Positions 12,301 through 25,792 of a DNA stretch of 64,000 nt are shown here, one piece after another. A program made the position numbers and the translations under genes. The stretch is taken from positions 186,001 to 250,000 of the forward strand of contig NW_027490443.1 of the NCBI RefSeq assembly GCF_050948175.1. The letters are read 5' to 3'. Within the stretch, counting starts at the first letter, position 1. Every line of letters starts with the position of its first letter. Under the pieces are notes generated by a model that was given only the letters and a program-made list of their open reading frames with translations, was not told the origin of the DNA and searched no databases. The DNA is from Xylocopa sonorina. Taxonomy: Eukaryota > Arthropoda > Insecta > Hymenoptera > Apidae.

Positions 12301-14774
12301 TCTACGTAGCGTAGGGATAGAGTTCTAATGCTTCTTAAAACGACATATCGCACCTCATTTCTACGTTTCATGATAACATATAATATTCATTGCGAAGTGT
12401 TATGCATTCCTCGTCTACGATTCAAATGCATGTAAATGCGACACTTCCTTGCTAGGAAATAGCGTTTGCAGATGTCTACGTATCGAAGCAATAGAGTTCT
12501 AATGCTTCCTAAAACGCGATATCGCATCTCATTTCCATGTTTCATGGTAAGATATAATATGATTGGGGAAGTGTTATGCATTCCTCGTCTACACTTCAAA
12601 TGAATGTAAATGCGACACTTCCTTGCAAGGAAATAGCGTTTGCAGATGTCTACGTATCCTAGCAATAGAGTTCTTATGATTCTTAAAACGCGATATCGCA
12701 TCTCATTTCTATGTTTCATGGTAAGATATAATATGATTTGCGAAGTGTTATGTATTCCTCGTCTACGATTCAAATGGATGAAAATGCGACACATCCTTGC
12801 TAGGAAATAGCGTTTGCAGATGTCTACGTATCGAAGCAACAGTGTTCAAATGCTTCTTAAAACAAGATATCGCAACTCATTTCTATGTTTCATGATAAGA
12901 TGTAATATTCATTGCGAAGTGTTATGTATTCCTCGCCTACACTTCAAATGAATGTAAATGCGACACTTCCTTGCTAGGAAATAGCGTTTGCAGATGTCTA
13001 CGTATCGAAGCAATAGAGTTCAAATGCTTCTTAAAACGAGATATTGCATCTCATATCTATGTTTCATGATAAGATATAATATTCATTGCGAAGTGTTATG
13101 CATTTCTCGTCTACGATTCAAATGAATGTAAATGCGACACTTCCTTGCAAGGAAATAGCGTTTGCAGATGTCTACGTTTCACAGCAATAGAGTTCTTGTG
13201 ATTCTTAGAACGCGATATCGCATCTCATTTCTATGTTTCATGGTAAGGTATAATATGATATGCGAAGTGTTATGTATTCCTCGTCTACACTTCAAATGAA
13301 TGTGAATGCGACTCTTCCTCGCTAGGAAATGGCGTTTGCAGATGTCTACGTATCGTAGCAATAGATTTCTAATGCTTCTTAAAACGCGATATCGCATCTC
13401 ATTTCTATGTTTCATGGTAAGATATAATATGATTTGCGAAGAGTCATGTATTCCACGACTACACTTCAAATGAATGTAAATGCGACACTACCTTGCTTGG
13501 AAATAGCGTCTGCAGATGTATAGGTATCCTAGCAATAGAGTTCTAATGCTTCTTAAAACGCGATATCGCATCTCATTTCTATGTTTCATGGTAAGATATA
13601 ATATGATTTGCGAAGTGTTATGTATTCCTCGTCTACACTTCAAATGAATGTAAGTGCGACACTTCCTTGCAAGGAAGTAGCGTTTGCAAATGTCTACCTA
13701 TCGTAGCAATAGTGTTCTCATGCTTCTTAAAACGCGATACCGCATCTCATTTCTATGTTTCATGGTAAGATATAATATGATTTGCGAAGTGTAATGTATT
13801 CTTCGTCCACACTTCAAATGAATGTAAATGCAAAACTTCCTTGCAAGGAAATAGCGTTTGCAGATGTCTACGTATCGCAGGGATAGAGTTCTAATGCTTC
13901 TTAAAACGACATATCGCACCTCATTTCTATGTTTCATGATAAGATATAATATTCATTGCGAAGTGTTATGCATTCCTCGTCTACGATTCAAATGCATGTA
14001 AATGCGACACTTCCTTGCAAGGAAATAGCGTTTGCAGATGTCTACGTAGCGTAGGGATATAGTTCTAATGCTTCTTAAAACGACACATCGCACCTCATTT
14101 CTATGTTTCATGAAAAGATATAATATTCATTGCGAAGTGTTATGCATTCCTCGTCTACGATTCAAATGCATGTAAATGCGACACTTCCTTGCTAGGAAAT
14201 AGCGTTTGCAGATGTCTACGTATCGAAGCAATAGTGTTCAAATGCTTCTTAAAACAAGATATCGCATCTCATTTCTATGTTTCATGATAAGATGTAATAT
14301 TCATTGCGAAGTGTTATGTATTCCTCGCCTACACTTCAAATGAATGTAAATGCGACACTTCCTTGCTAGGAGATAGCGTTTGCAGATGTCTACGTATCGA
14401 AGCAATAGTGTTCAAATGCTTCTTAAAACAAGATATCGCAACTCATTTCTATGTCTCATGATAAGATGTAATATTCATTGCGAAGTGTTATGTATTCCTC
14501 GCCTACACTTCAAATGAATGTAAATGCGACACTTCCTTGCTAGGAAATAGCGTTTGCAGATGTCTACGTATCGAAGCAATAGAGTTCAAATGCTTCTTAA
14601 AACGAGATATTGCATCTCATATCTATGTTTCATGATAAGATATAATATTCATTGCGAATTGTTATGCATTCCTCGTCTACGATTCAAATGAATGTAAATG
14701 CGACACTTCCTTGCAAGGAAATGGCGTATGCAGATGTCTACGTATCGTAGCATTGAATTTCTGATGCTTCTTAA
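9301..14774. repeat. array domain where the two-monomer cassette begins
   Basis: From about 9.36 kb a GATGTAATATTC monomer preceded by AAAACAAGATATCGC is followed one monomer later by AAAACGAGATATTGC, ATATCTATG and ATAATATTCATTG. Monomers with GTAGGGATAG followed by AACGACATATCGCACC also appear (for example near 12,310 and 14,050). A one-base deletion lies near 10,348 (GAATGTAATGCG), giving a 173-bp monomer. Only satellite DNA is present. Confidence 0.72.
11500..11950. repeat. block duplicated eight monomers downstream at 12,892-13,342
   Basis: The two blocks match at a spacing of 1,392 bp. Shared rare variants are GCATTTCTCG, ATCACAGCAATAGAGTTC, CTTGTGATTCTTAGAACG, GGTAAGGTATAATATGATATG and GACTCTTCC followed by GGAAATGGCG. 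Just downstream a further match (GTGTTCTCATGC near 11,970 and near 13,710) has a ten-monomer spacing, so two monomers were gained or lost between the matches. Confidence 0.82.
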
Positions 14775-16977
14775 AACGCGATATCGCATCTCATTTCTAT
14801 GTTTCATGGTAAGATATAATATGATATGCGATGTGTTATGTATTCCTCGTCTACACTTCAATTGAATGTAAATATGACACTACCTTGCTAGGAAATAGCG
14901 TTTGCAGATGTCTACGTATCGTAGCAATAGAGTTCTAATGCTTCTTAAGACGCGATATCGCATCTCATTTACATGTTTCATGGTAAGATATTATATGATT
15001 GGTGAAGTGTTATGTATTCCTCGTCTACACTTCAAATGAATGTAAATGCGACACTTCCTCGCTAGGAAATAGCGTTTGCAGATGTCTACGTATCGTAGCA
15101 ATAGATTTCCAATGCTTCTTAAAACGCGATATCGCATCTCATTTCTATGTTTCATGATAAGATATAATATGACTTGCGAAGTTTCATGTATTCTTCGTCT
15201 ACACATCAAATGAATGTAAATGCGACTCTTCCTTGCAAGGAAATAGCGTTTGCAGATGTCTACGTATCGTAGTAATAGATTTCCAATGCTTCTTAATACG
15301 CGATATCGCAACTCATTTCTATGTTTCATGACAAGATGTAATATTCATTGCGAAGTGTTGTGTATTCCTCGCCTACACTTCAAATGAATGTAAATGCGAC
15401 ACTTCCTTGCTAGGAAATAGCGTTTGCAGATGTCTACGTATCGAAGCAATATAGTTCAAATGCTTCTTAAAACGAGATATTGCATCTCATATCTATGTTT
15501 CATGATAAGATATAATATTCATTGCGAAGTGTTATGCATTCCTCGTCTACGATTCAAATGAATGTAAATGCGACACTTCCTCGCTAGGAAATAGCGTTTG
15601 CAGATGTCTACGTATCGTAGCAATAGAGTTCTTTTGATTCTTAAAACGCGATATCGCATCTCATTTCTATGTTTCATGGTAAGATATAATATGATATGCG
15701 AAGTGTTATGTATTCCTCGTCTACACTTCAAATGAATGTGAATGCGACTCTTCCTCGCTAGGAAATGGCGTTTGCAGATGTCTACGTATCGTAGCAATAG
15801 ATTTCTAATGCTTCTTAAAAAGCGATATTGCATCTCATTTCTATGTTTCATGGTAAGATATAATATGATTTGCGAAGTGTCATGTATTCCACGACTACAC
15901 TTCAAATGAATGTAAATGCGACACTACCTTGCTAGGAAATAGCGTCTGCAGATGTATAGGTATCGTAGCAATAGAGTTCTAATGCTTCTTAAAACGCGAT
16001 ATCGCATCTCATTTCTATGTTTCATGGTAAGATATAATATGATTTGCGAAGTGTCATGTATTCTTCGGCTACACTTCAAATGAATGTAAATGCGACTCTG
16101 CCTTGCAAGGAAATAGCGTTTGCAGATGTCTACGTATCGAAGCAATAGAGTTCTAATGCTTCCTGAAACGCGATATGGCATCTCATTTCCATGTTTCATG
16201 GTAAGATATAATATGATTGGGGAAGTGTTGTGTATTCCTCGTCTACACTTCAAATGAATGTAAATGCGACACTTCCTTGCAAGGAAATAGCGTTTGCAGA
16301 TGTCTACGTATCCTAGCAATAGAGTTCTTATGATTCTTAAGACGCGATATCGCATCTCATTTCTATGTTTCATGGTAAGATATAATATGATTTGCGAAGT
16401 GTTATGCATTCCACGTCTACGATTCAAATGGATGAAAATGCGACACTTCCTTGCTAGGAAATAGCGTTTGCAGATGTCTACGTATCGAAGCAATAGTGTT
16501 CAAATGCTTCTTAAAACAAGATGTCGCAACTCATTTCTATGTTTCATGACAAGATGTAATATTCATTGCGAAGTGTTATGTATTCCTCGCCTACACTTCA
16601 GATGAATGTAAATGCGACACTTCCTTGCTAGGAAATAGCGTTTGCAGATGTCTACGTATCGAAGCAATAGAGTTCAAATGCTTCTTAAAACGAGATATTG
16701 AATCTCATATCTATGTTTCATGATAAGATATAATATTCATTGCGAAGTGTTATGCATTCCTCGTCTACGATTCAAATGAATGTAAATGCGACACTTCCTT
16801 GCAAGGAAATAGCGTTTGCAGATGTCTACGTATCGTGGGGATAGAGTTCTAATGCTTCTTAAAACGACATATCGCTCCTCATTTCTATGTTTCATGATAA
16901 GATATAATATTCATTGCGAAGTGTTATGCATTCCTCGTCTACGATTCAAATGCATGTAAATGCGACACTTCCTTGAT
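14775..16977. repeat. 2.2-kb segment, copy 1 of a 21-monomer-spaced duplication
   Basis: The segment matches 18,429-20,631 at a spacing of exactly 3,654 bp (21 x 174). Shared rare variants include CTTCTTAAGACGCG, TATTATATGATTGGTGAAG, GACTTGCGAAGTTTCATG, CTTCTTAATACGCG, GTTCTTTTGATTC, AAAAAGCGATATTG, TTCGGCTACAC and GACTCTGCC. Differences are few, for example AGTATAGG against ATATGTAT near 15,955. Sequence on both sides of the block no longer matches. Confidence 0.9.
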
Positions 16978-17060
16978 AGGAAATAGCGTTTGCAGATGTC
17001 TACGTATCCTAGCAATAGAGTTCTTATGATTCTTAAAACGCGACATCACATCTCATTTCT

Positions 17061-18014
17061 GTGTTTCATGGTAAGATATAATAAGATTTGCCAAGTGTTA
17101 TGCATTCCTCGTCTACGATTCAAATGGATGTAAATGCGACACTTCCTTGCTTGGAAATAGCGTTTGCAGATGTCTACGTATCGAAGCAATAGTGTTCAAA
17201 TGCTTCTTAAAACAAGATATCGCATCTCATTTCTATGTTTCATGATAAGATGTAATATTCATTGCGAAGTGTTATGTATTCCTCGCCTACACTTCAATTG
17301 AATGTAAATGCGACACTTCCTTGCTAGGAAATAGCGTTTGCAGATGTCTACGTATCGAAGCAATAGAGTTCAAATGCTTCTTAAAACGAGATATTGCATC
17401 TCATATCTATGTTTCATGTTAAGATATAATATTCATTGCGAAGTGTTATGCATTCCTCGTCTACGATTCAAATGAATGTAAATGCGACACTTCCTTGCAA
17501 GGAAATAGCGTTTGCAGATGTCTACGTATCATAGCAATAGAGTTCTTATGATCCTTAAAACGCGATATCGCATCTCATTTCTATGTTTCATGGTAAGATA
17601 TAATATGATTTGCGAAGTGTCATGTATTCTTCGGCTACACTTCAAATGAATGTAAATGCGACTCTGCCTTGCAAGGAAATAGCGTTTGCAGATATCTACG
17701 TATCGAAGCAATAGTGTTCAAATGCCTCTTAAAACAAGATATCGCAACTCATTTCTATGTTTCATGATATGATGTAATATTCATTGCGAAGTGTTATGTA
17801 TTCCCCGCTTACACTTCAAATGAATGTAAATGCGACACTTCCTTGCTAGGAAATAGCGTTTGCAGATGTCTACGTATCGAAGCAATAGAGTTCTAATGCT
17901 TCCTAAAACGCGATATGGCATCTCATTTCCATGTTTCATGGTAAGATATAATATGATTGGGGAAGTGTTATGTATTCCTCGTCTACACTTCAAATGAATG
18001 TAAATGCGACACTT
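17061..18014. repeat. 0.95-kb segment duplicated at 21,759-22,712
   Basis: The segment matches at a spacing of 4,698 bp (27 x 174). Linked markers are CTGTGTTTC with ATAATAAGATTTGCC, ATTCAATTGAATG, CATGTTAAG, GTTCTTATGATCC, TTCGGCTACAC with GACTCTGCC, and CATGATATGATG. It lies between the two copies of the 21-monomer duplication, and its partner lies after the second copy. Confidence 0.85.
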
Positions 18015-18428
18015 CCTTGCTAGGAGATAGCGTTTGCAGATGTCTACGTATCGAAGCAATAGTGTTCAAATGCTTCTTAAAACAAGATATCGCAACTCAT
18101 TTCTATGTTTCATGATAAGATGTAATATTCATTGCGAAGTGTTATGTATTCCTCGCCTACACCTCAAATGAATGTAAATGCGACACTTCCTTGCTAGGAA
18201 ATAGCGTTTGCAGATGTCTACGTATCGAAGCAATAGAGTTCAAATGCTTCTTAAAACGAGATATTGCATCTCATATCTATGTTTCATGATAAGATATAAT
18301 ATTCATTGCGAAGTGTTATGCATTTCTCGTCTACGATTCAAATGAATGTAAATGCGACACTTCCTTGCAAGGAAATAGCGTTTGCAGATGTCTACGTGTC
18401 ACAGCAATAGAGTTCTTGTGATTCTTAG

Positions 18429-20631
18429 AACGCGATATCGCATCTCATTTCTATGTTTCATGGTAAGATATAATATGATATGCGATGTGTTATGTATTCC
18501 TCGTCTACACTTCAAATGAATGTAAATATGACACTACCTTGTGAGGAAATAGCGTTTGCAGATGTCTACGTATCGTAGCAATAGAGTTCTAATGCTTCTT
18601 AAGACGCGATATCGCATCTCATTTACATGTTTCATGGTAAGATATTATATGATTGGTGAAGTGTTATGTATTCCTCGTCTACACTTCAAATGAATGTAAA
18701 TGCGACACTTCCTCGCTAGGAAATAGCGTTTGCAGATGTCTACGTATCGTAGCAATAGATTTCCAATGCTTCTTAAAACGCGATATCGCATCTCATTTCT
18801 ATGTTTCATGATAAGATATAATATGACTTGCGAAGTTTCATGTATTCTTCGTCTACACATCAAATGAATGTAAATGCGACTCTTCCTTGCAAGGAAATAG
18901 CGTTTGCAGATGTCTACGTATCGTAGTAATAGATTTCCAATGCTTCTTAATACGCGATATCGCAACTCATTTCTATGTTTCATGACAAGATGTAATATTC
19001 ATTGCGAAGTGTTGTGTATTCCTCGCCTACACTTCAAATGAATGTAAATGCGACACTTCCTTGCTAGGAAATAGCGTTTGCAGATGTCTACGTATCGAAG
19101 CAATATAGTTCAAATGCTTCTTAAAACGAGATATTGCATCTCATATCTATGTTTCATGATAAGATATAATATTCATTGCGAAGTGTTATGCATTCCTCGT
19201 CTACGATTCAAATGAATGTAAATGCGACACTTCCTCGCTAGGAAATAGCGTTTGCAGATGTCTACGTATCGTAGCAATAGAGTTCTTTTGATTCTTAAAA
19301 CGCGATATCGCATCTCATTTCTATGTTTCATGGTAAGATATAATATGATATGCGAAGTGTTATGTATTCCTCGTCTACACTTCAAATGAATGTGAATGCG
19401 ACTCTTCCTCGCTAGGAAATGGCGTTTGCAGATGTCTACGTATCGTAGCAATAGATTTCTAATGCTTCTTAAAAAGCGATATTGCATCTCATTTCTATGT
19501 TTCATGGTAAGATATAATATGATTTGCGAAGTGTCATGTATTCCACGACTACACTTCAAATGAATGTAAATGCGACACTACCTTGCTAGGAAATAGCGTC
19601 TGCAGATGTATATGTATCGTAGCAATAGAGTTCTAATGCTTCTTAAAACGCGATATCGCATCTCATTTCTATGTTTCATGGTAAGATATAATATGATTTG
19701 CGAAGTGTCATGTATTCTTCGGCTACACTTCAAATGAATGTAAATGCGACTCTGCCTTGCAAGGAAACAGCGTTTGCAGATGTCTACGTATCGAAGCAAT
19801 AGAGTTCTAATGCTTCCTAAAACGCGATATGGCATCTCATTTCCATGTTTCATGGTAAGATATAATATGATTGGGGAAGTGTTGTGTATTCCTCGTCTAC
19901 ACTTCAAATGAATGTAAATGCGACACTTCCTTGCAAGGAAATAGCGTTTGCAGATGTCTACGTATCCTAGCAATAGAGTTCTTATGATTCTTAAAACGCG
20001 ATATCGCATCTCATTTCTATGTTTCATGGTAAGATATAATATGATTTGCGAAGTGTTATGCATTCCTCGTCTACGATTCAAATGGATGAAAATGCGACAC
20101 TTCCTTGCTAGGAAATAGCGTTTGCAGATGTCTACGTATCGAAGCAATAGTGTTCAAATGCTTCTTAAAACAAGATGTCGCAACTCATTTCTATGTTTCA
20201 TGACAAGATGTAATATTCATTGCGAAGTGTTATGTATTCCTCGCCTACACTTCAGATGAATGTAAATGCGACACTTCCTTGCTAGGAAATAGCGTTTGCA
20301 GATGTCTACGTATCGAAGCAATAGAGTTCAAATGCTTCTTAAAACGAGATATTGAATCTCATATCTATGTTTCATGATAAGATATAATATTCATTGCGAA
20401 GTGTTATGCATTCCTCGTCTACGATTCAAATGAATGTAAATGCGACACTTCCTTGCAAGGAAATAGCGTTTGCAGATGTCTACGTATCGTGGGGATAGAG
20501 TTCTAATGCTTCTTAAAACGACATATCGCTCCTCATTTCTATGTTTCATGATAAGATATAATATTCATTGCGAAGTGTTATGCATTCCTCGTCTACGATT
20601 CAAATGCATGTAAATGCGACACTTCCTTGAT
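18429..20631. repeat. 2.2-kb segment, copy 2 of a 21-monomer-spaced duplication
   Basis: Second copy of 14,775-16,977, recognised by the same ordered set of variant monomers. It ends at TTGATAG near 20,630, where copy 1 continues with GAAATAG and this copy with TGAATAG. From there this copy switches to the GTGCTCAAATGC monomer while copy 1 continues with a GTTCTTATG monomer. Confidence 0.9.
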
Positions 20632-21758
20632 AGTGAATAGCGTTTGCAGATGTCTACGTATCGAAGCAATAGTGCTCAAATGCTTCTTAAAACAAGATAT
20701 CGCATCTCATTTCTATGTTTCATGATAAGATGTAATATTCATTGCGAAGTGTTATGTATTCCTCGCCTACACTTCAAATGAATCTAAATGCGACACTTCC
20801 TTGCTAGGACATAGCGTTTGCAGATGTCTACGTATCGAAGCAATAGTGTTCAAATGCTTCTTAAAACGAGATATTGCATCTCATATCTATGTTTCATGAT
20901 AAGATATAATATTCATTGCGAAGTGTTATGCATTCCTCGTCTACGATTCAATTGAATGTAAATGCGACACTTCCTTCCAAGGAAATAGCGTTTGCAGATG
21001 TCTACGTATCATAGCAATAGAGTTCTTATGATCCTTAAAACGCGATATCGCATCTCATTTCTATGTTTCATGGTAAGATATAATATGATATGCGAAGTGT
21101 TATGTATTCCTCGTCTACACTTCAAATGAATGTAAATGCGACTCTTCCTTGCAAGGAAATAGCGTTTGCAGATGTCTACGTATCGTAGCAATAGAGTTCT
21201 AATGCTTCCTAAAACGCGATATCGCATCTCATTTCCATGTTTCATGGTAAGATGTAATATGATTGGAGAAGTGTTATGTATTCCTCGTCTACACTTCAAA
21301 TGAATGTAAATGCGACACTTCCTTGCAAGGAAATAACGTTTGCAGATGTCTACGTATCCTAGCAATAGAGTTCTTATGATTCTTAAAACGCGACATCGCA
21401 TCTCATTTCTATGTTTCATGGTAAGATATAATATGATTTGCAAAGTGTTATGAATTCCTCGTCCACACTTCAAATGAATGTGAATGCGACACTTCCTCGC
21501 TAGGAAATAGCGTTTGCAGATGTCTACGTATCGTAGCAAAAGGTTTCCAATGCTTCTTAAAACGCGATATCGCATCTCATTTCTATGTTTCATGGTAAGA
21601 TATAATATGATTTGCGAAGTGTCATGTATTCCTCGTCTACACTTCAAATGAATGTAAATGCCACACTTCCCTGCTAGGAAATAGCGTCTGCAGATGACTA
21701 GGTATCGTAGCAATAGAGTTCTAATGCTTCTTAAAACGCGATATCGCATCTCATTTCT

Positions 21759-22712
21759 GTGTTTCATGGTAAGATATAATAAGATTTGCCAAGTGTTATG
21801 CATTCCTCGTCTACGATTCAAATGGATGTAAATGCGACACTTCCTTGCTTGGAAATAGCGTTTGCAGATGTCTACGTATCGAAGCAATAGTGTTCAAATG
21901 CTTCTTAAAACAAGATATCGCATCTCATTTCTATGCTTCATGATAAGATGTAATATTCATTGCGAAGTGTTATGTATTCCTCGCCTACACTTCAATTGAA
22001 TGTAAATGCGACACTTCCTTGCTAGGAAATAGCGTTTGCAGATGTCTACGTATCGAAGCAATAGAGTTCAAATGCTTCTTAAAACGAGATATTGCATCTC
22101 ATATCTATGTTTCATGTTAAGATATAATATTCATTGCGAAGTGTTATGCATTCCTCGTCTACGATTCAAATGAATGTAAATGCGACACTTCCTTGCAAGG
22201 AAATAACGTTTGCAGATGTCTACGTATCATAGCAATAGAGTTCTTATGATCCTTAAAACGCGATATCGCATCTCATTTCTATGTTTCATGGTAAGATATA
22301 ATATGATTTGCGAAGTGTCATGTATTCTTCGGCTACACTTCAAATGAATGTAAATGCGACTCTGCCTTGCAAGGAAATAGCGTTTGCAGATGTCTACGTA
22401 TCGAAGCAATAGTGTTCAAATGCCTCTTAAAACAAGATATCGCAACTCATTTCTATGTTTCATGATATGATGTAATATTCATTGCGAAGTGTTATGTATT
22501 CCTCGCTTACACTTCAAATGAATGTAAATGCGACACTTCCTTGCTAGGAAATAGCGTTTGCAGATGTCTACGTATCGAAGCAATAGAGTTCTAATGCTTC
22601 CTAAAACGCGATATGGCATCTCATTTCCATGTTTCATGGTAAGATATAATATGATTGGGGAAGTGTTATGTATTCCTCGTCTACACTTCAAATGAATGTA
22701 AATGCGACACTT
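21759..22712. repeat. second copy of the 17,061-18,014 segment
   Basis: It has the same ordered variants as its partner, with small differences such as CTCGCTTAC against CCCGCTTAC near the middle. After 22,712 it continues into a CGAGATATTG monomer, whereas copy 1 continues into a GTGTTCAAATGC monomer, which marks the breakpoint. Confidence 0.84.
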
Positions 22713-25700
22713 CCTTGCTAGGAAATAGCGTTTGCAGATGTCTACGTATCGAAGCAATAGAGTTCAAATGCTTCTTAAAACGAGATATTGCATCTCATAT
22801 CTATGTTTCATGTTAAGATATAATATTCATTGCGAAGTGTTAGGCATTCCTCGTCTACGATTCAAATGAATGTAAATGCGACACTTCCTTGCAAGGAAAT
22901 AGCGTTTGCAGATGTCTACGTATCATAGCAATAGAGTTCTTATGATCCTTAAAACGCGATATCGCATCTCATTTCTATGTTTCATGGTAAGATATAATAT
23001 GATATGCGAAGTGTTATGTATTCCTCGTCTACACTTCAAATGAATGTAAATGCGACTCTTCCTTGCAAGGAAATAGCGTTTGCAGATGTCTACGTATCGT
23101 AACAATAGAGTTCTAATGCTTCTTAAAACGCGATATCGCATCTCATTTACATGTTTCATGGTAAGATATTATATGATTGGTGAAGTGTTATGTATTCCTC
23201 GTCTACACTTCAAATGAATGTAAATGCGGCACTTCCTCGCTAGGAAATAGCGTTTGCAGATGTCTACGTATCGTAGCAATAGATTTCCAATGCTTCTTAA
23301 AACGCGATATCGCATCTCATTTCTATGTTTCATGATAAGATATAATATGATTTGCGAAGTTTCATGTATTCTTCGTCTACACATCAAATGAATGTAAATG
23401 CGACTCTTCCTTGCAAGGAAATAGCGTTTGCAGATGTCTACGTATCACAGCAATAGAGTTCTTGTGATTCTTAGAACGCGATATCGCATCTCATTTCTAT
23501 GTTTCATGGTAAGATATAATATGATATGCGAAGTGTTATGTATTCCTCGTCTACACTTCAAATGAGTGTGAATGCGACTCTTCCTCGCTAGGAAATGGCG
23601 TTTGCAGATGTCTACGTATCGTAGCAATAGATTTCTAATGCTTCCAAAAAAGCGATATTGCATCTCATTTCTATGTTTCATGGTAAGATATAATATGATT
23701 TGCGAAGTGTCATGTATTCTTCGTTCACAATTCAAATGAATGTAAATGCGACACTTCCTTGCAAGGAAATAGTGTTTGCAGATGTCTACGTATCGTAGCA
23801 ATAGAGTTCTAATGCTTCATAGAACGCGATATCGCATCTCATTTCCATGCTTCATGGTAAGATATAATATGATTTGCGATGTGATATGTATTCCTCTACT
23901 ACACTTCAAATGAATGTAAGTGCGACACTTCCTTGCAAGGAAATAGCGTTTGCAGATGTCTACGTATCGTAGGGATAGAGTTCTAATGCTTCTTAAATCG
24001 ACATATCGCTCCTCATTTCTATGTTTCATGATAAGATATAATATTCATTGCGAATTGTTATGCATTCCTCGTCTACGATTCAAATGCATGTAAATGCGAC
24101 ACTTCCTTGCTAGGAAATAGCGTTTGCAGATTTCTACGTATCGAAGCAATAGTGTTCAAATGCTTCTTAAAACAAGATATCGCATCTCATTTCTATGTTT
24201 CATGATAAGATGTAATATTCATTGCGAAGTGTTATGTATTCCTCGCCTACACTTCAAATGAATCTAAATGCGACACTTCCTTGCTAGGACATAGCGTTTG
24301 CAGATGTCTACGTATCGAAGCAATAGAGTTCAAATGCTTCTTAAAACGAGATATTGCATCTCATATCTATGTTTCATGATAAGATATAATATTCATTGCG
24401 AAGTGTTAAGCATTCCTCGTCTACGATTCAATTGAATGTAAATGCGACACTTCCTTGCAAGGAAATAGCGTTTGCAGATGTCTACGTATCGTAGCAATAG
24501 AGTTCTAATGCTTCCTAAAACGCGATATCGCATCTCATTTCCATGTTTCATGGTAAGATATAATATGATTGGGGAAGTGTTATGTATTCCCCGTCTACAC
24601 TTCAAATGAATGTAAATGCGACACTTCCTTGCAAGGAAATAGCGTTTGCAGATGTCTACGTATCCTAGTAATAGAGTTCTTATGATTCTTAAAACGCGAC
24701 ATCGCATCTCATTTCTATGTTTCATGGTAAGATATAATATGATTTGCAAAGTGTTATGAATTCCTCGTCCACACTTCAAATGAATGTGAATGCGACACTT
24801 CCCCGCTAGGAAATAGCGTTTGCAGATGTCTACGTATCGTAGCAAAAGGTTTCCAATGCTTCTTAAAACGCGATATCGAATCTCATTTCTATGTTTCATG
24901 GTAAGGTATAATATGATTTGCGAAGTGTCATGTATTCCTCGTCTACACTTCAAATGAATGTAAATGCCACACTTCCCTGCTAGTAAATAGCGTCTTTAGA
25001 TGACTAGGTATCGTAGCAATAGATTTCTAATGCTTCTTAAAACGCGATATCGCATCTCATTTCTGTGTTTCATGGTAAGATATAATAAGATTTGCCAAGT
25101 GTTATGCATTCCTCGTCTACGATTCAAATGGATGTAAATGCGACACTTCCTTGCTTGGAAATAGCGTTTGCAGATGTCTACGTATCGAAGCAATAGTGTT
25201 CAAGTGCTTCTTAAAACAAGATATCGCATCTCATTTCTATGTTTCATGATAAGATGTAATATTCATTGCGAAGTGTTATGTATTCCTCGCCTACACTTCA
25301 AATGAATGTAAATGCGGCACTTCCTTGCTAGGAAATAGCGTTTGCAGATGTCTACGTATCGAAGCAATAGAGTTCAAATGCTTCTTAAAACGAGATATTG
25401 CATCTCATATCTATGTTTCATGTTAAGATATAATATTCATTGCGAAGTGTTATGCATTCCTCGTCTACGATTCAAATGAATGTAAATGCGACACTTCCTT
25501 GCAAGGAAATAGCGTTTGCAGATGTCTACGTATCATAGCAATAGAGTTCTTATGATCCTTAAAACGCGATATCGCATCTCATTTCTATGTTTCATGGTAA
25601 GATATAATATGATATGCGAAGTGTTATGTATTCCTCGTCTACACTTTAAATGAATGTAAATGCGACACTTCCTTGCAAGGAAATAGCATTTGCAGATGTC

Positions 25701-25792
25701 TACGTATCATAGCAATAGAGTTCTTATGATACTTAAAACGCGATATCGCATCTCATTTCTATGTTTCATGGTAAGATATAATATGATATGCG
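22713..25792. repeat. satellite stretch between the 27-mer copy and the 14-mer block
   Basis: About 18 monomers of mixed types, including GATATGCGAAG monomers with GACTCTTCC, TTGGGGAAG monomers and the two-monomer cassette at 24,150 and 25,200. Near 24,300-25,080 it resembles 20,770-21,800, with markers AATCTAAATGCG, TAGGACATAGCG, GCAAAAGGTTTCC and ATGCCACACTTCCC. No other sequence class is present. Confidence 0.7.

Noticed and set aside
21009..21887. Long minus-strand reading frames (also 50,320-51,174, 56,088-56,861, 61,905-62,678) as protein-coding genes with 58-residue repeats
   Set aside because: They are the same satellite frame read through several monomers. The common ATTCATTGCG monomer type puts TGA in this frame, amino-acid-changing differences are abundant, and start and end depend only on which monomer types lie next to each other.
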